Shown piece by piece: positions 36,090-44,927 of a DNA stretch of 64,000 nt (its first letter is position 1; every line of letters begins with the position of its first letter). Source of the DNA: Pseudomonas peradeniyensis (GTDB lineage: Bacteria > Pseudomonadota > Gammaproteobacteria > Pseudomonadales > Pseudomonadaceae). The DNA is taken from positions 797,501 to 861,500 of the forward strand of contig NZ_JABWRJ020000003.1 in the NCBI RefSeq assembly GCF_014268935.2, given 5' to 3'. The notes under the pieces are model-generated. The model saw nothing but the letters and a program-made list of their open reading frames with translations, searched no databases and was not told where the DNA came from. Position numbers and translations under genes: made by a program.

Positions 36090-37276
36090 ACGAAAGCCTG
36101 AACCAGACCTACCTGGCCTTGACCCGCACCGACGAGGACCTGCACTGGCTGCAGGGCGCGCTGGCGCCGCTGGGGCAGGTGATCGGCGCCAGCAGTCCGA
36201 ACCTCGACGAGCTGCTGGCGCTGGTCGACATGACCTTCAGCAACCTGGTGTTCATCGGCCTGGACCGCGAGCAGTTGATCGGCCAGTGCGCGCTGATCGA
36301 GGGCATGCTCGAAGCCAAGCCGATGCTGGCCATCGTCGCCCTTGGCGATGGCATGGACAACCAGCTGGTGCTGCATGCCATGCGCGCCGGGGCCCGCGAC
36401 TTCGTTGCCTATGGCTCGCGGGCCAGCGAGGTGGCAGGGCTGGTGCGACGCCTGGGCAAGCGCCTGCCGACGGCCACCAGCAATCCCAGCCTGGGCGGTC
36501 TGACCGTGCTCTTCGGCACCCAGCGTGGCGCCGACGGCGCGCTGCTCACCACGCACCTGGCGCGGGTGGTGCAGGACAGCGGCCAGCAGACCCTGCTGCT
36601 AGACCTCGGCCTGCCTCGGGGCGACAGCCTGGCGCTGCTGGGGCTGGAGGCCTCGTTCCATTTCGGTGATGCGCTGCGCCATCTGCGCCGGCTCGACACG
36701 ACCCTGATCGACAGCGCCTTCACCCGCGACAAGGGCGGCCTGCGCATCCTGGCCTACGCCGACAACGACGAGGCCCTGGAACAGTCCAGCGCCGCCGAGC
36801 TGTACATGCTGCTCGGCGCCTTGCGCCAGCACTTCCAGCACATCGTCGTGAACCTCACCGGCCAGGCCGACAGCGAGGCCCTGCGTACCATCGTCAGCCA
36901 CTGCGACAAGCTGATCGTCTACACCGACCAGAACATCCTCGACTGCCGGCGCAACCTGGACGTGCTCGAACAGTGGCGCGACCGCGGCATCAAGCTGGAG
37001 CATGCCAGTTTGCTGGTGGACCGCTACCTGCGCCATGTGGCGCCGGATGCAGATGCCCTGGCCAAACGCTACGGGCTGGCCCTGCTCAAGGTCATGCCCT
37101 ACAGCCCGGAGGTGCGCCTGAACGCCAAGAACCAGGGCCTGAGCCTGTTCGAGCTGGCCCCGCGCGAAGGCCTGACCCAGGCCCTGCGCGGCCTGGGCGA
37201 ACGCCTGGCGCAGCGTTCGGAAACCCTGGCACCGTCCGGCCATACCTGGCTCAACCGGCTATGGGGCAACCGATGA
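36086..37276 (+). CDS. tadZ: Flp pilus localisation ATPase-like protein TadZ/CpaE
   Basis: This 396-residue TadZ has an N-terminal receiver-like domain (about 5-130, NLVFIGLDREQLIG) and a MinD/ParA-like domain (about 135-375). The P-loop region reads VLFGTQRGADGALLTTHLA and lacks the usual lysines of KGGxGKT, so nucleotide binding may be weak or absent; atypical Walker A motifs are known in TadZ proteins. TadZ places the Tad machine, commonly at a pole. The start is the ATG that overlaps the stop of the 62-residue ORF, and its own stop overlaps tadA (ATGA). The frame extends upstream but without support. Confidence 0.93.
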   Translation: MNESLNQTYLALTRTDEDLHWLQGALAPLGQVIGASSPNLDELLALVDMTFSNLVFIGLDREQLIGQCALIEGMLEAKPMLAIVALGDGMDNQLVLHAMRAGARDFVAYGSRASEVAGLVRRLGKRLPTATSNPSLGGLTVLFGTQRGADGALLTTHLARVVQDSGQQTLLLDLGLPRGDSLALLGLEASFHFGDALRHLRRLDTTLIDSAFTRDKGGLRILAYADNDEALEQSSAAELYMLLGALRQHFQHIVVNLTGQADSEALRTIVSHCDKLIVYTDQNILDCRRNLDVLEQWRDRGIKLEHASLLVDRYLRHVAPDADALAKRYGLALLKVMPYSPEVRLNAKNQGLSLFELAPREGLTQALRGLGERLAQRSETLAPSGHTWLNRLWGNR

Positions 37277-38529
37277 GCAACGAAGAACCCTTTGGCGGGC
37301 CGCGCCATGCGGCCAGCGATCCGCAGGTGCTCAAGCGCGCCCTGCACCGGCATGTCATCGACGCCATCGAGGACAGTGGCCGCAACCTGCTCGAAGGGGC
37401 GCGCCCGGTGCTGGCGCAGTTCGTCCTGGAACAGGTGGGCGACTATGTGGCGCGCCTGCGCCTGGCCCTGTCGCGCTACGAGATGGAGCGCCTGGCCGAG
37501 GAAATCGTCGACGAGCTGACCGGCTACGGCCCGTTGGAAGTGCTGCTGCGCGACCCGAGCGTCACCGAGATCCTGGTCAACGGCCCGTACCGGGTGTTTG
37601 TCGAGCGGGCGGGGCTGTTGCAACAGACCGACCTGCGCTTCATCGACGCGCACCATGTCGAGCGGGTGATGCAGCGCATCCTCGCGCCCCTCGGGCGGCG
37701 CCTGGACGAGTCGTCGCCAATGGTCGACGCGCGCATGCCCGACGGCAGCCGGGTCAACGCGATCATCCCGCCGGTGGCGCTGGACGGGCCTTGCCTGTCG
37801 ATCCGCAAGTTCCGCCAGGACATGCTCAAGAGCGCCGACCTGCTGGCCACCCGGGCCATCGACCAGCCGATCTACGACTTCCTCGAGCGCGCCGTGGGCC
37901 GGCGCTGCAACATCCTGGTCAGCGGCGGCACCGGCACCGGCAAGACCACCTTGCTCAATATCCTCAGCCAGATGATCGCGCCCCAGGAGCGCCTGGTGAC
38001 CATCGAGGATGTGGCCGAACTGCAACTGCACCACCCGCATGTGGTGCGCCTGGAGACCCGTCCGCCGAATGCCGAGGGCCATGGCGAGATCAAGGCCAGC
38101 GAGTTGATCCGCAACGCCCTGCGCATGCGCCCCGACCGCATCATCCTCGGCGAGATCCGCGGCGCCGAGGTGCTCGATGTGATGACCGCGATGAACACCG
38201 GCCACGACGGCTCGATGAGCACGGTGCACGCCAACACCGCCCAGGACGCGCTGCTGCGCCTGGAGACCCTGGTCGGCCTGACCGGTCGCCAGGTGGCCGA
38301 GAAGACCCTGCGACAGATGATCTGCGCGGCGCTGGACGTGGTGATCCAGCTGACCCGCCTGGCCGATGGCCGGCGCTGCGTCAGTGAGGTGCTGGAAGTG
38401 GTCGGCGTGCGCGACGATGTGTATGTCACCAACACCCTGTTCCGCCTCGACCGGCGCAGCGGCGACGGCTTCCTGCGCGAGGCGCCGAATCCGGCCGGCA
38501 ACAAGCTGCGCCACGAGGGTGTGCTGTGA
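37273..38529 (+). CDS. tadA: Flp pilus secretion ATPase TadA/CpaF
   Basis: TadA is the hexameric cytoplasmic ATPase of the GspE/VirB11 superfamily that powers Flp assembly. The 418-residue protein has an N-terminal domain (VDELTGYGPLEVLLRDPSVT, EILVNGP), Walker A SGGTGTGKTT with K224, an Asp box TIEDVAELQL, a Walker B region RPDRIILGEIRGAEVLDVM, and the His box MSTVHANTAQDALLR. The start ATG at 37273 overlaps the tadZ stop; the longer open frame upstream overlaps tadZ and is not used. Confidence 0.97.
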   Translation: MSNEEPFGGPRHAASDPQVLKRALHRHVIDAIEDSGRNLLEGARPVLAQFVLEQVGDYVARLRLALSRYEMERLAEEIVDELTGYGPLEVLLRDPSVTEILVNGPYRVFVERAGLLQQTDLRFIDAHHVERVMQRILAPLGRRLDESSPMVDARMPDGSRVNAIIPPVALDGPCLSIRKFRQDMLKSADLLATRAIDQPIYDFLERAVGRRCNILVSGGTGTGKTTLLNILSQMIAPQERLVTIEDVAELQLHHPHVVRLETRPPNAEGHGEIKASELIRNALRMRPDRIILGEIRGAEVLDVMTAMNTGHDGSMSTVHANTAQDALLRLETLVGLTGRQVAEKTLRQMICAALDVVIQLTRLADGRRCVSEVLEVVGVRDDVYVTNTLFRLDRRSGDGFLREAPNPAGNKLRHEGVL

Positions 38530-39407
38530 TGGGCCCGCTGCTGCTGGCGCTGTCGCCCTTGTGCCTGGGCATGGCGCTGCTGCTGTTGCGCCTGGGCCTG
38601 TACAAGCGCGGCGAGGAGCGCATCCTCGAACGCCTGGGCCGGGCCTACCGCGCCGTGCGCAGCGGCAATCCCCGGCGCGACTGGCTCGACCCGCTGCTGC
38701 AGCGGGCGGGCCTGGCCCATGCCGACTTTTCCCCCAGGCCGTGGCTGTTCGCCTGGCTGGCGCTGACCCTGCTCGCCGGTCTGGTTGCGGGTTGGGTCGC
38801 GGCGTCGATGGTGCTGTTCGGCCTGCCGCTGCTCGGTCACCTCTACCTGGCCTGGCGCTGCCGGCGGCGTCTGCAGCAGATCGTCCAGCAACTGCCCGGC
38901 CTGCTTGACTACAGCGTGCGCAGCCTCAAGGCCGGTCGCACCCTGAACGAGGCGGTGCTCGGCGGCGTCGACAGCACCCGCGAGCCGCTGCGCTCGGCGA
39001 TGCTGCGGGTGCGGCGCAACGTGCAACTGGGCGTGCCGTTGGAGGATGCGGTCAACGAACTCGCCGAACTCTATGGCCAGGCCGAACTGCGCATGTTCGC
39101 CCTGGGGCTGCGCATCAATCAGCGCCACGGCGGCAATGCCAGCGAGCTGATGGAGAACCTGATAAAGCTGATCCGCGAGCACGAGCAGGGCGACCGGCAA
39201 CTGCGCGCCATGACCGGCGAGACCCGCATCACTGCATGGATCCTCGGCGCGCTGCCGCTGGCCATGGTTGGCTACTTCCTGTTCGCCAACCCCACCTACC
39301 TGTTGGCCATGTGGCATGACCGCAGCGGGCAACTGATGCTGCTCTTCGCCTTTGCCCTGCAGGTCGTCGGCTGCCTGGTGTTGTGGCGCATGATGAGGAG
39401 CCTGTGA
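38529..39407 (+). CDS. tadB: Flp pilus inner-membrane platform protein TadB
   Basis: This is a 292-residue T2SF-type membrane protein. It has hydrophobic spans at about 3-20, 76-115 (WLFAWLALTLLAGLVAGWVA) and two near the C-terminus (235-255 and 268-285). The cytoplasmic GspF-like domain contains QQLPGLLDYSVRSLKAGRTL and VPLEDAVNELAELYG. It pairs with TadC as the membrane core contacting TadA. The start shares an A with the tadA stop (TGATG). Confidence 0.95.
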   Translation: MGPLLLALSPLCLGMALLLLRLGLYKRGEERILERLGRAYRAVRSGNPRRDWLDPLLQRAGLAHADFSPRPWLFAWLALTLLAGLVAGWVAASMVLFGLPLLGHLYLAWRCRRRLQQIVQQLPGLLDYSVRSLKAGRTLNEAVLGGVDSTREPLRSAMLRVRRNVQLGVPLEDAVNELAELYGQAELRMFALGLRINQRHGGNASELMENLIKLIREHEQGDRQLRAMTGETRITAWILGALPLAMVGYFLFANPTYLLAMWHDRSGQLMLLFAFALQVVGCLVLWRMMRSL

Positions 39408-39409
39408 CC

Positions 39410-40297
39410 ATGGCCATGTTGCTCTGCGCGCTGTTCCTGTTCGCCGCATTCGTGCTGTTGGCCTTGCAGGCCGCGCAGCAGTGGCGGGCCCGGCAGCGGG
39501 TGGCGCGGCGCCTGCAGGGGCGGTTGGCCCGTGACGAACGGCTCGGCGACTGGCTGCAGTGGCTGGGCAGCAGCCCGTTGGGGCGACGCCTGCAACGGCT
39601 GGATGGCGAGACCCAGGCGCTGCTTGATCGCCTGGGCTGGCGGCGCAGCCGGCAACGGGCGCTGTTCGCCGCCGTGCAGCTGGGCTTGCCGCTGCTGGCG
39701 GTGGGGGTGGCGCTGCTGCTGGCCCATGGCTTGCCCGGGGAAAACCGCGGGCACTGGGGCGTGCTGGTGCTCTGCGCGATGGGCGCGGGCTACCTGCTGC
39801 CCAAGCGCCTGCTGGTGCTGGCGGCAGCGCGGCGTCAGCGGCAGATCGCCCAGGAGGTGAGCCTGCTGATCCCGCTGCTGCGCATCCTCTTCGAAACCGG
39901 GCTGGCGGTGGAGCAGGCCCTGCGGGTGCTGGCCCATGAAGGTCGCAGCCTGGTGCCGAACATCAGCGACGAATTGCGCCTTGTCCTGCAGCGGGTCGAT
40001 TCCGGCCTGGCCCTGGGCCCGGAGCTGGAAAAGACCGCGCGCCTGCTGGCGGTGGACGAGTTGATCGACACCTGCGTCATCCTCCAGCAACTGCTGGTGC
40101 AGGGCAGTGGTTCGATGAAGTCGCTGCTGGCGCTCAAGGAACTGCTCGACGACCGACGCCTGACCGGCCTGCAGGAGCGGGTATCGAAGATGTCGGCGAA
40201 GATGTCGGCGGTGATGATGGTGTTCCTGTTCCCGGCGTTGCTGATCGTCCTGGCCGGGCCAGGTTTTTCCGCGTTGGCGCGGGCCTTGGGCTCATGA
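39410..40297 (+). CDS. tadC: Flp pilus inner-membrane platform protein TadC
   Basis: This is a 295-residue T2SF-domain protein. It has a first membrane span right at the start (MLLCALFLFAAFVLLAL), two more near 88-125, and a last near 270-290 (MMVFLFPALLIVLAGPGF). The conserved cytoplasmic part contains EVSLLIPLLRILFETGLAVE and KMSAKMSAVMMVFLFP. The ATG at 39410 has a GAGGAG ribosome-binding site just behind the tadB stop. This is the last gene of the operon. TadD and the following TPR gene of the P. aeruginosa locus are absent. Confidence 0.95.
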   Translation: MAMLLCALFLFAAFVLLALQAAQQWRARQRVARRLQGRLARDERLGDWLQWLGSSPLGRRLQRLDGETQALLDRLGWRRSRQRALFAAVQLGLPLLAVGVALLLAHGLPGENRGHWGVLVLCAMGAGYLLPKRLLVLAAARRQRQIAQEVSLLIPLLRILFETGLAVEQALRVLAHEGRSLVPNISDELRLVLQRVDSGLALGPELEKTARLLAVDELIDTCVILQQLLVQGSGSMKSLLALKELLDDRRLTGLQERVSKMSAKMSAVMMVFLFPALLIVLAGPGFSALARALGS

Positions 40298-40307
40298 ACA
40301 TGGAATG

Positions 40308-40355
40308 CAGGAGATCACCCAGCCCTTCGGGCTACGTTGTCGTGCAGGAAACGAT
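40308..40355. repeat. short dispersed element, copy 2, joined to half a REP
   Basis: caggagatcacccagccctt...cgtgcaggaaacg resembles the element at 6117-6165. It is followed by a solitary family B half-site (tgtgggagcggccttgcgcc, 40361-40380) between the convergent tadC and regulator genes. Confidence 0.5.
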
Positions 40356-40408
40356 TTCCTGTGGGAGCGGCCTTGCGCCGCTCCGACAAAGATGCGGTAT
40401 TCACAAGG

Positions 40409-41185
40409 TCAGTGCGTGGTAAACCGCTGATGCACCGGCGACGAACGCGGGGTCAACGCCAGCGCCAGCTGCGTGCGATTGTGCATGTGAGTCAGGCGCA
40501 GCACCTGCGACACGTACAGTTTCACCGTGTTCTCGGTGATGCCCAGCTCGCAGGCGATCTGGTAGTTGGTCTTGCCCTTGCTCACCAGGCGGGCCACCTC
40601 AAGCTGTCGCGGTGACAGCTTCTCGAAGGCGGCGGGCAGTTCCGCCTCGCCCTCTTCGGCGTCGCTGGCGCGGCGGTGGGTGCCCTGGCCACGGGCTTTT
40701 TCCAGGTCCTGGTAGAGATCGTCGATGGACTCGGCCAGCTCCTGCAGGCGCTGGTTGAGGCTGCCCAGCTCGCGGAAATTGCGGCGCCGTTCGAGCAGCG
40801 CCGCTTCCTGGCGGCGCACGCCCTCGAGCAGTTCGTCCAGGTCCATGGGTTTCTGGTAGTAGTCGGCGAAGCCCTCGCGCAGGGCGCGGATCACGTCCTG
40901 CTTGTCGGCGCGGCCGGTCAGCATGATCGCCTCGAACATGCGCTGCGGCCCGGCGATCTGCTTGAGGGTGCGGACCAGCTCGATGCCATCGCGCTCGGGC
41001 ATGTGCAGGTCGCACAGGATCAGGCCGATGGTCTCGTCGGCCTTGTAGCAGTCGATGGCCTGCCCGGTGGAATGGGCGGGGACACATCGGTAGCCCTCGC
41101 TTTCGAGAAATTCGCATAACTCTTCGACGATCACTGGCTGGTCGTCGACCACCAGCACTTTCACCTCACTGACGGACTTGTTCAC
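40409..41185 (-). CDS. pprB: PprB-like LuxR-type response regulator of the Tad locus
   Basis: This is a 258-residue two-component regulator. Its receiver has D14-D15, phospho-acceptor D59 in LILCDLHMPERDG and K112 in YYQKPMDLDE. A coiled linker (120-175) follows, then a LuxR helix-turn-helix (LSPRQLEVARLVSKGKTNYQ, IACELGITENTVKLYVSQVL). The start is a GTG at 41185 with an AGGGAG ribosome-binding site; the frame is open much further upstream but overlaps the peptidase gene. In P. aeruginosa, PprB switches on Flp pili and other adhesins, and the gene position matches, so it is the likely activator of this cluster, phosphorylated by the PprA-like kinase at 42.3 kb. Confidence 0.9.
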   Translation of the reverse strand: MNKSVSEVKVLVVDDQPVIVEELCEFLESEGYRCVPAHSTGQAIDCYKADETIGLILCDLHMPERDGIELVRTLKQIAGPQRMFEAIMLTGRADKQDVIRALREGFADYYQKPMDLDELLEGVRRQEAALLERRRNFRELGSLNQRLQELAESIDDLYQDLEKARGQGTHRRASDAEEGEAELPAAFEKLSPRQLEVARLVSKGKTNYQIACELGITENTVKLYVSQVLRLTHMHNRTQLALALTPRSSPVHQRFTTH

Positions 41186-41304
41186 GATCAACTCCCTGTT
41201 GTATCGGCTCTGCTCCCGGGCCAGAGGCTCTGGCAGGTAGAAAAGTAGTCGCACTTTGCAATTATGTACATGCGCCTTGCCCTTCGAAGCGGCCCATCGG
41301 TCGG

Positions 41305-41775
41305 TTATTGGATCCAGACGGCCGTCAGCAGGAATCCGGCCAGCACGTAGGGGGCAAAGGGCTGCTTGTCGCCGACCTGTTCGGCCAGCGCCTGCAGGCG
41401 CTTTTTCACCTTGGGGTTGAGCAGGGTCCACAGGCGCCGCCGCCCGAACATCCAGGCCAGCACGGTGACCCCGGCGCCGATGAACGTGCCAAGCACGTAC
41501 TGCGGGCTGGTGGCCAGGGCCAGGGCGCCCATCAGCTTGACGTCGCCGGCGCCGAAGCGGCCGAGCATGTAGCCGGGCAGGGTAAGCAGCATGACGATGG
41601 CCAGGGCCCAGCCGGCTTCGCTGGCGTCGGCGCCGATCCAGCTGCGTCCGGTGGCGAACAGCCAGGCCAGGGCGCACGCCGCGACCCCGAGGGTCAAGGC
41701 GTTGGAAATTTGCCGTTCACGGACATCTTGTTCGGTGCACAAGGCAAGCCACATCAGGAGAACAATGCTTTGCAT
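41305..41775 (-). CDS. fppA: Flp prepilin peptidase (FppA/CpaA)
   Basis: This is a 156-residue type IV prepilin aspartyl peptidase of the short Tad class. The two catalytic aspartates are D17 (CTEQDVRERQISN) and D78 in the GxGD motif GRFGAGDVKL. It has about five hydrophobic segments. It would cleave Flp and the TadE-like pseudopilins. The ATG at 41775 is preferred over a TTG two codons upstream. It is divergent from tadE and shares a promoter region with it. Confidence 0.94.
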   Translation of the reverse strand: MQSIVLLMWLALCTEQDVRERQISNALTLGVAACALAWLFATGRSWIGADASEAGWALAIVMLLTLPGYMLGRFGAGDVKLMGALALATSPQYVLGTFIGAGVTVLAWMFGRRRLWTLLNPKVKKRLQALAEQVGDKQPFAPYVLAGFLLTAVWIQ

Positions 41776-41782
41776 TGGCAAA

Positions 41783-41796
41783 TTGCCATCCCTATT
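41783..41796. promoter_or_regulatory. candidate Tad-regulon box 3 (fppA/tadE promoter)
   Basis: ttgccatccctatt, preceded by the partial palindrome ttggcaaattgcca, lies in the 75-nt divergent region between fppA and tadE. It shares the TTGCCATC core with boxes 1, 2 and 4. Confidence 0.4.
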
Positions 41797-41850
41797 CGTT
41801 GAACGGTTCTATGCTTTCAGACAGGTCTCACAGTCAGGGTAGACGCGATC

Positions 41851-42294
41851 ATGAAAGCAGGCCCGGCGGGACGGCAAAAAGGCGCGGCAGCCATCGAGTT
41901 TGTCGCGGTATTCATGGTGTTTTTCGCGGTGTTCTATGGGCTGGTCAGCTACGCCTTGCCGATGCTGATGCTGCAGTCGTTCAACCAGGCCAGCAGCGAG
42001 GCCGTGCGCCGCTGCGTGGCCGTGGACCCGACCAGCCAGACCTACGAGCTGGACGTGCAGGGGCTGGCCCGGCAGGTGATCGGCCAGCAGTTGGCGTGGA
42101 TGCCCAGCGCGCTGGGGTTCAGTGTGCTTACCGACACCCGGGTCACCGTTGGCGCAGACAAGGTGCTCACGGTGGTGATCGACTACCCGCGCTCGCGCCT
42201 GACGCAGGTGCTGCCGACCCTGGTGCTGCCGGTGGTCGGTGACGTACCGAAGCTGCCCGCACGGCTACAGGCCCAGGCGAGCCTGCAACTGTGA
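41851..42294 (+). CDS. tadE: TadE/TadF-type pseudopilin
   Basis: This is a 147-residue protein with a short basic leader and a prepilin-like site (RQKG-AAAIEFVAVFMVFFAV). Cleavage is expected after G11, with E16 at mature position 5. One hydrophobic helix (14-40) is followed by a periplasmic domain. TadE/F proteins are minor pseudopilins needed for Flp assembly. Its TGA overlaps the GTG start of the kinase gene (GTGA), coupling the two. Confidence 0.9.
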   Translation: MKAGPAGRQKGAAAIEFVAVFMVFFAVFYGLVSYALPMLMLQSFNQASSEAVRRCVAVDPTSQTYELDVQGLARQVIGQQLAWMPSALGFSVLTDTRVTVGADKVLTVVIDYPRSRLTQVLPTLVLPVVGDVPKLPARLQAQASLQL

Positions 42295-44927
42295 GTGGTG
42301 GCCTGTTCGATCGCTGGTTCGCCGCGCCGGCCCCGGCCCAGACGCCCGAGGTGACGCCGGCCATCGGTCTGCAACTGTGGCTCGATGACCAGGCGCGGGT
42401 GCTGCGTCTGGCCGGTCCGCTGCGCAGCCTGCTGGCACTGCCCGGCCAGGCGGGTGCGCGGGTGCATGACTATCTGGAGCGCCACAGCTGGCTGGTGCTC
42501 GAAGGGCAGCCCGCCGACTGGCAGGGCCAGCCCCTGGACCTGGATTTTCACACCGTCATGGGCCATGCGTTGCACACCCGTGGCTGGCTGCAGCGCCACG
42601 AACAAGGCTGGATGCTGCAGCTGTTCGATATCGGCGATCTGCTGCGCGAACAGCGCTGGGATCGTCAGCGCCCCCTGCTCGGCGAGATCGGCCACGCTCT
42701 GCGCGAATGCGGCAGCGAGCGCCTGCTACAGACGACCCGCGAACAGCTGCACAGCCTGGCCGAGCACTGGCAGGCGGCCGCGCTGCGGCTGATGCTGCGC
42801 GAACCGGGCGGCTGGCGCCACTACGCCAGCAGCGACGAGACCTGGCCCTGGCCTGATGATCGCAGGCTGCGCGAGCGCCTGGACCGTTGGCCGGCCCATA
42901 CCCTGATCGAAGTCGATGACGACCCCGAGTTGCTTGCCCTGTGCGGTGCTGCGTCGCTGTTTCTGGTGCCCTATCGTCAGGGCCTGGAGGCCGAGGCCTG
43001 GGTGCTGTGCGCGGGAGCGCGGCAGGCGCCCCCGGTCGACATGGCCCTGGCGCTGGTGCGGACCTTGACCGAGCCGCTGCTGGTGCGCCATCGCCGCCAG
43101 CAACTGCAGCACCAGGCCCATCACCTCGATGACCTGCAGCGCCAGCTGGGCGCGGGGTGGTGGGAGTGGCCGACGCACGGCGAGCTGCAGCTGGACTCGG
43201 CCCTGGCCGCGAGCCTCGGGTTGGCGAACCGGGTCAGCCTTGGCCAATGGCTTGCCCGCCTGCATCCGGCGGACCGCGAGCCGGCGCAACTGGCCCTGGA
43301 CCAGGCCCGTGACGGGCAGGCGCTGAGCCTCAGCGTGCGGCTGCCGGACCGCGACCCCCTGGCGCCGCCGCGCTGGTTCCATTGGGCCGGCCAGGCCCAG
43401 GGCGGCCAATTGCGCGGCTTCCTGCTCGATATCAGCGCCCTCAAGGCCCAGGAGCAGCAGGCCGGCGCGGCCCGTGCGCGGCTGGAGAACCTCATCGCCC
43501 GCTCGCCCGCGGTGATCTACGTGCAGCGCTATACCGAAGGCGCGCTGCACAGCGATTTCTACAGCGCCAGCCTGGCGCCGTTGCTGGGCTGGGCGGCCGA
43601 CAGCGAACAGGCGCGCCAGCCGGGCCTGGCGGTGCATCCGGACGACCGCCCGCTGTGGCTGGAGCGCACCCGAGGCCTGTTGCGCGATGGCCAGGTGCGC
43701 TGCCGCTATCGCCTGCGCGATCACCTTGGCGGCTATCACTGGATGCTCGACGAGGCCCGTCTGCTGCGAGACGACCTCGGCCAGCCGCTGGAGGTGGTCG
43801 GCCTGTGGCTGGACGTCAGCGAGGCCACCGAAGCCGCCGAGCGCATGCGCCAGAGCGAGGAGCGCTACCGCGTGCTGGTGGAGGATTCGCCGGCGATGAT
43901 CTGCCGGTATCGCCCGGACCTGACCGTGCTGTTCGGCAATCGGCCCCTGGCCGACTACCTGGGCTGCACGCCCGAGCAGTTGCAGGGCGCGGACCTGGGG
44001 CAGTGGTTGTCCGCCGGCCAGCGCGAGGCCTTCCTCCTGCGCCTGCGGGCGCTGACACCGGAGCAGCCGGTGAGCAGCGCGGAGATCTGCTTGCAACTGC
44101 CCGGTCGCGAGCATGCCTGGTGGGTCTGGGCCGACCGTGGGTTGTTCGACGCCGAGGGCAAGCTGCTGGAGGTCCAGGCCGTGGGCCGCGACAACACCGA
44201 GGTACGGCGCAGCCAGCAGCAACTGTTGCAGGGCGCGAAGATGGCGACCCTTGGCGAGCTGGCCACCGGGCTGCTGCACGAGATCAACCAGCCGCTCAAC
44301 GTGATGCGCATGGCGGTGGCCAACACCCTCAAGCGCCTGGAGAACGGCGCTGCCGATCCTGCCTATCTGGAAGACAAGCTGCGCCGCATCGAGGCCCAGG
44401 TCGAGCGCGCCGCCCGGCTGGTCGACCATATGCGGGTGTATGGCCGGCGCTCGGCGGTCGAGCGCGAGCGCTTCGCCGCCTGGGCCGCGGTGGAAGGCGC
44501 CCGGGCGTTGCTCGAGGAAGGCCTGCGCGGCAAGGGCGTGACGCTGCGCCTGGAGCCGCCCGAGGCCCTGGCGCAGGTGCTCGGGCATCAGGACCAGCTG
44601 GAGCAGGTGCTGATCAACCTGATGGTCAATGCCCGTGACGCCTTGCTGGAAAAGCAGGTGGCGCAGCCTTGGATCCGGGTACGCCAGGCGCTGCATGGCG
44701 GATGCCTGTGGCTGCTGGTGGAGGACAACGCTGGCGGGATCGATCCGCAACTGCACGAGCGGATCTTCGAACCCTTCTTCACCACCAAGCCAGCCGGGGT
44801 CGGCACCGGGCTGGGCCTGTCGGTCAGCCATGGCATCGTCAGCCAGATGGGCGGCCGCCTGAGCGTGGACAACGGCGCCGAGGGCGCATGCTTCCGGGTC
44901 GAGCTGCCCCTTCACAGCACCAGTTGA
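42291..44927 (+). CDS. pprA: PprA-like PAS sensor histidine kinase
   Basis: This is an 878-residue kinase without obvious membrane spans. It has a long N-terminal sensor region, at least two PAS-type domains (about 390-515, starting LENLIARSPAVIYVQRYTEG, and 525-645, starting RYRVLVEDSPAMICRYRPDL), a HisKA with H663 in GLLHEINQPLNVMRM, and a HATPase domain (LINLMVNARDALLEKQ, EDNAGGIDPQ, GTGLGLSVSHGIV). The short H-box HEINQPL is that of HPK4-type kinases. The GTG start overlaps the tadE stop. By position and architecture it matches PprA, the partner of PprB. Confidence 0.92.
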   Translation: MSGGLFDRWFAAPAPAQTPEVTPAIGLQLWLDDQARVLRLAGPLRSLLALPGQAGARVHDYLERHSWLVLEGQPADWQGQPLDLDFHTVMGHALHTRGWLQRHEQGWMLQLFDIGDLLREQRWDRQRPLLGEIGHALRECGSERLLQTTREQLHSLAEHWQAAALRLMLREPGGWRHYASSDETWPWPDDRRLRERLDRWPAHTLIEVDDDPELLALCGAASLFLVPYRQGLEAEAWVLCAGARQAPPVDMALALVRTLTEPLLVRHRRQQLQHQAHHLDDLQRQLGAGWWEWPTHGELQLDSALAASLGLANRVSLGQWLARLHPADREPAQLALDQARDGQALSLSVRLPDRDPLAPPRWFHWAGQAQGGQLRGFLLDISALKAQEQQAGAARARLENLIARSPAVIYVQRYTEGALHSDFYSASLAPLLGWAADSEQARQPGLAVHPDDRPLWLERTRGLLRDGQVRCRYRLRDHLGGYHWMLDEARLLRDDLGQPLEVVGLWLDVSEATEAAERMRQSEERYRVLVEDSPAMICRYRPDLTVLFGNRPLADYLGCTPEQLQGADLGQWLSAGQREAFLLRLRALTPEQPVSSAEICLQLPGREHAWWVWADRGLFDAEGKLLEVQAVGRDNTEVRRSQQQLLQGAKMATLGELATGLLHEINQPLNVMRMAVANTLKRLENGAADPAYLEDKLRRIEAQVERAARLVDHMRVYGRRSAVERERFAAWAAVEGARALLEEGLRGKGVTLRLEPPEALAQVLGHQDQLEQVLINLMVNARDALLEKQVAQPWIRVRQALHGGCLWLLVEDNAGGIDPQLHERIFEPFFTTKPAGVGTGLGLSVSHGIVSQMGGRLSVDNGAEGACFRVELPLHSTS

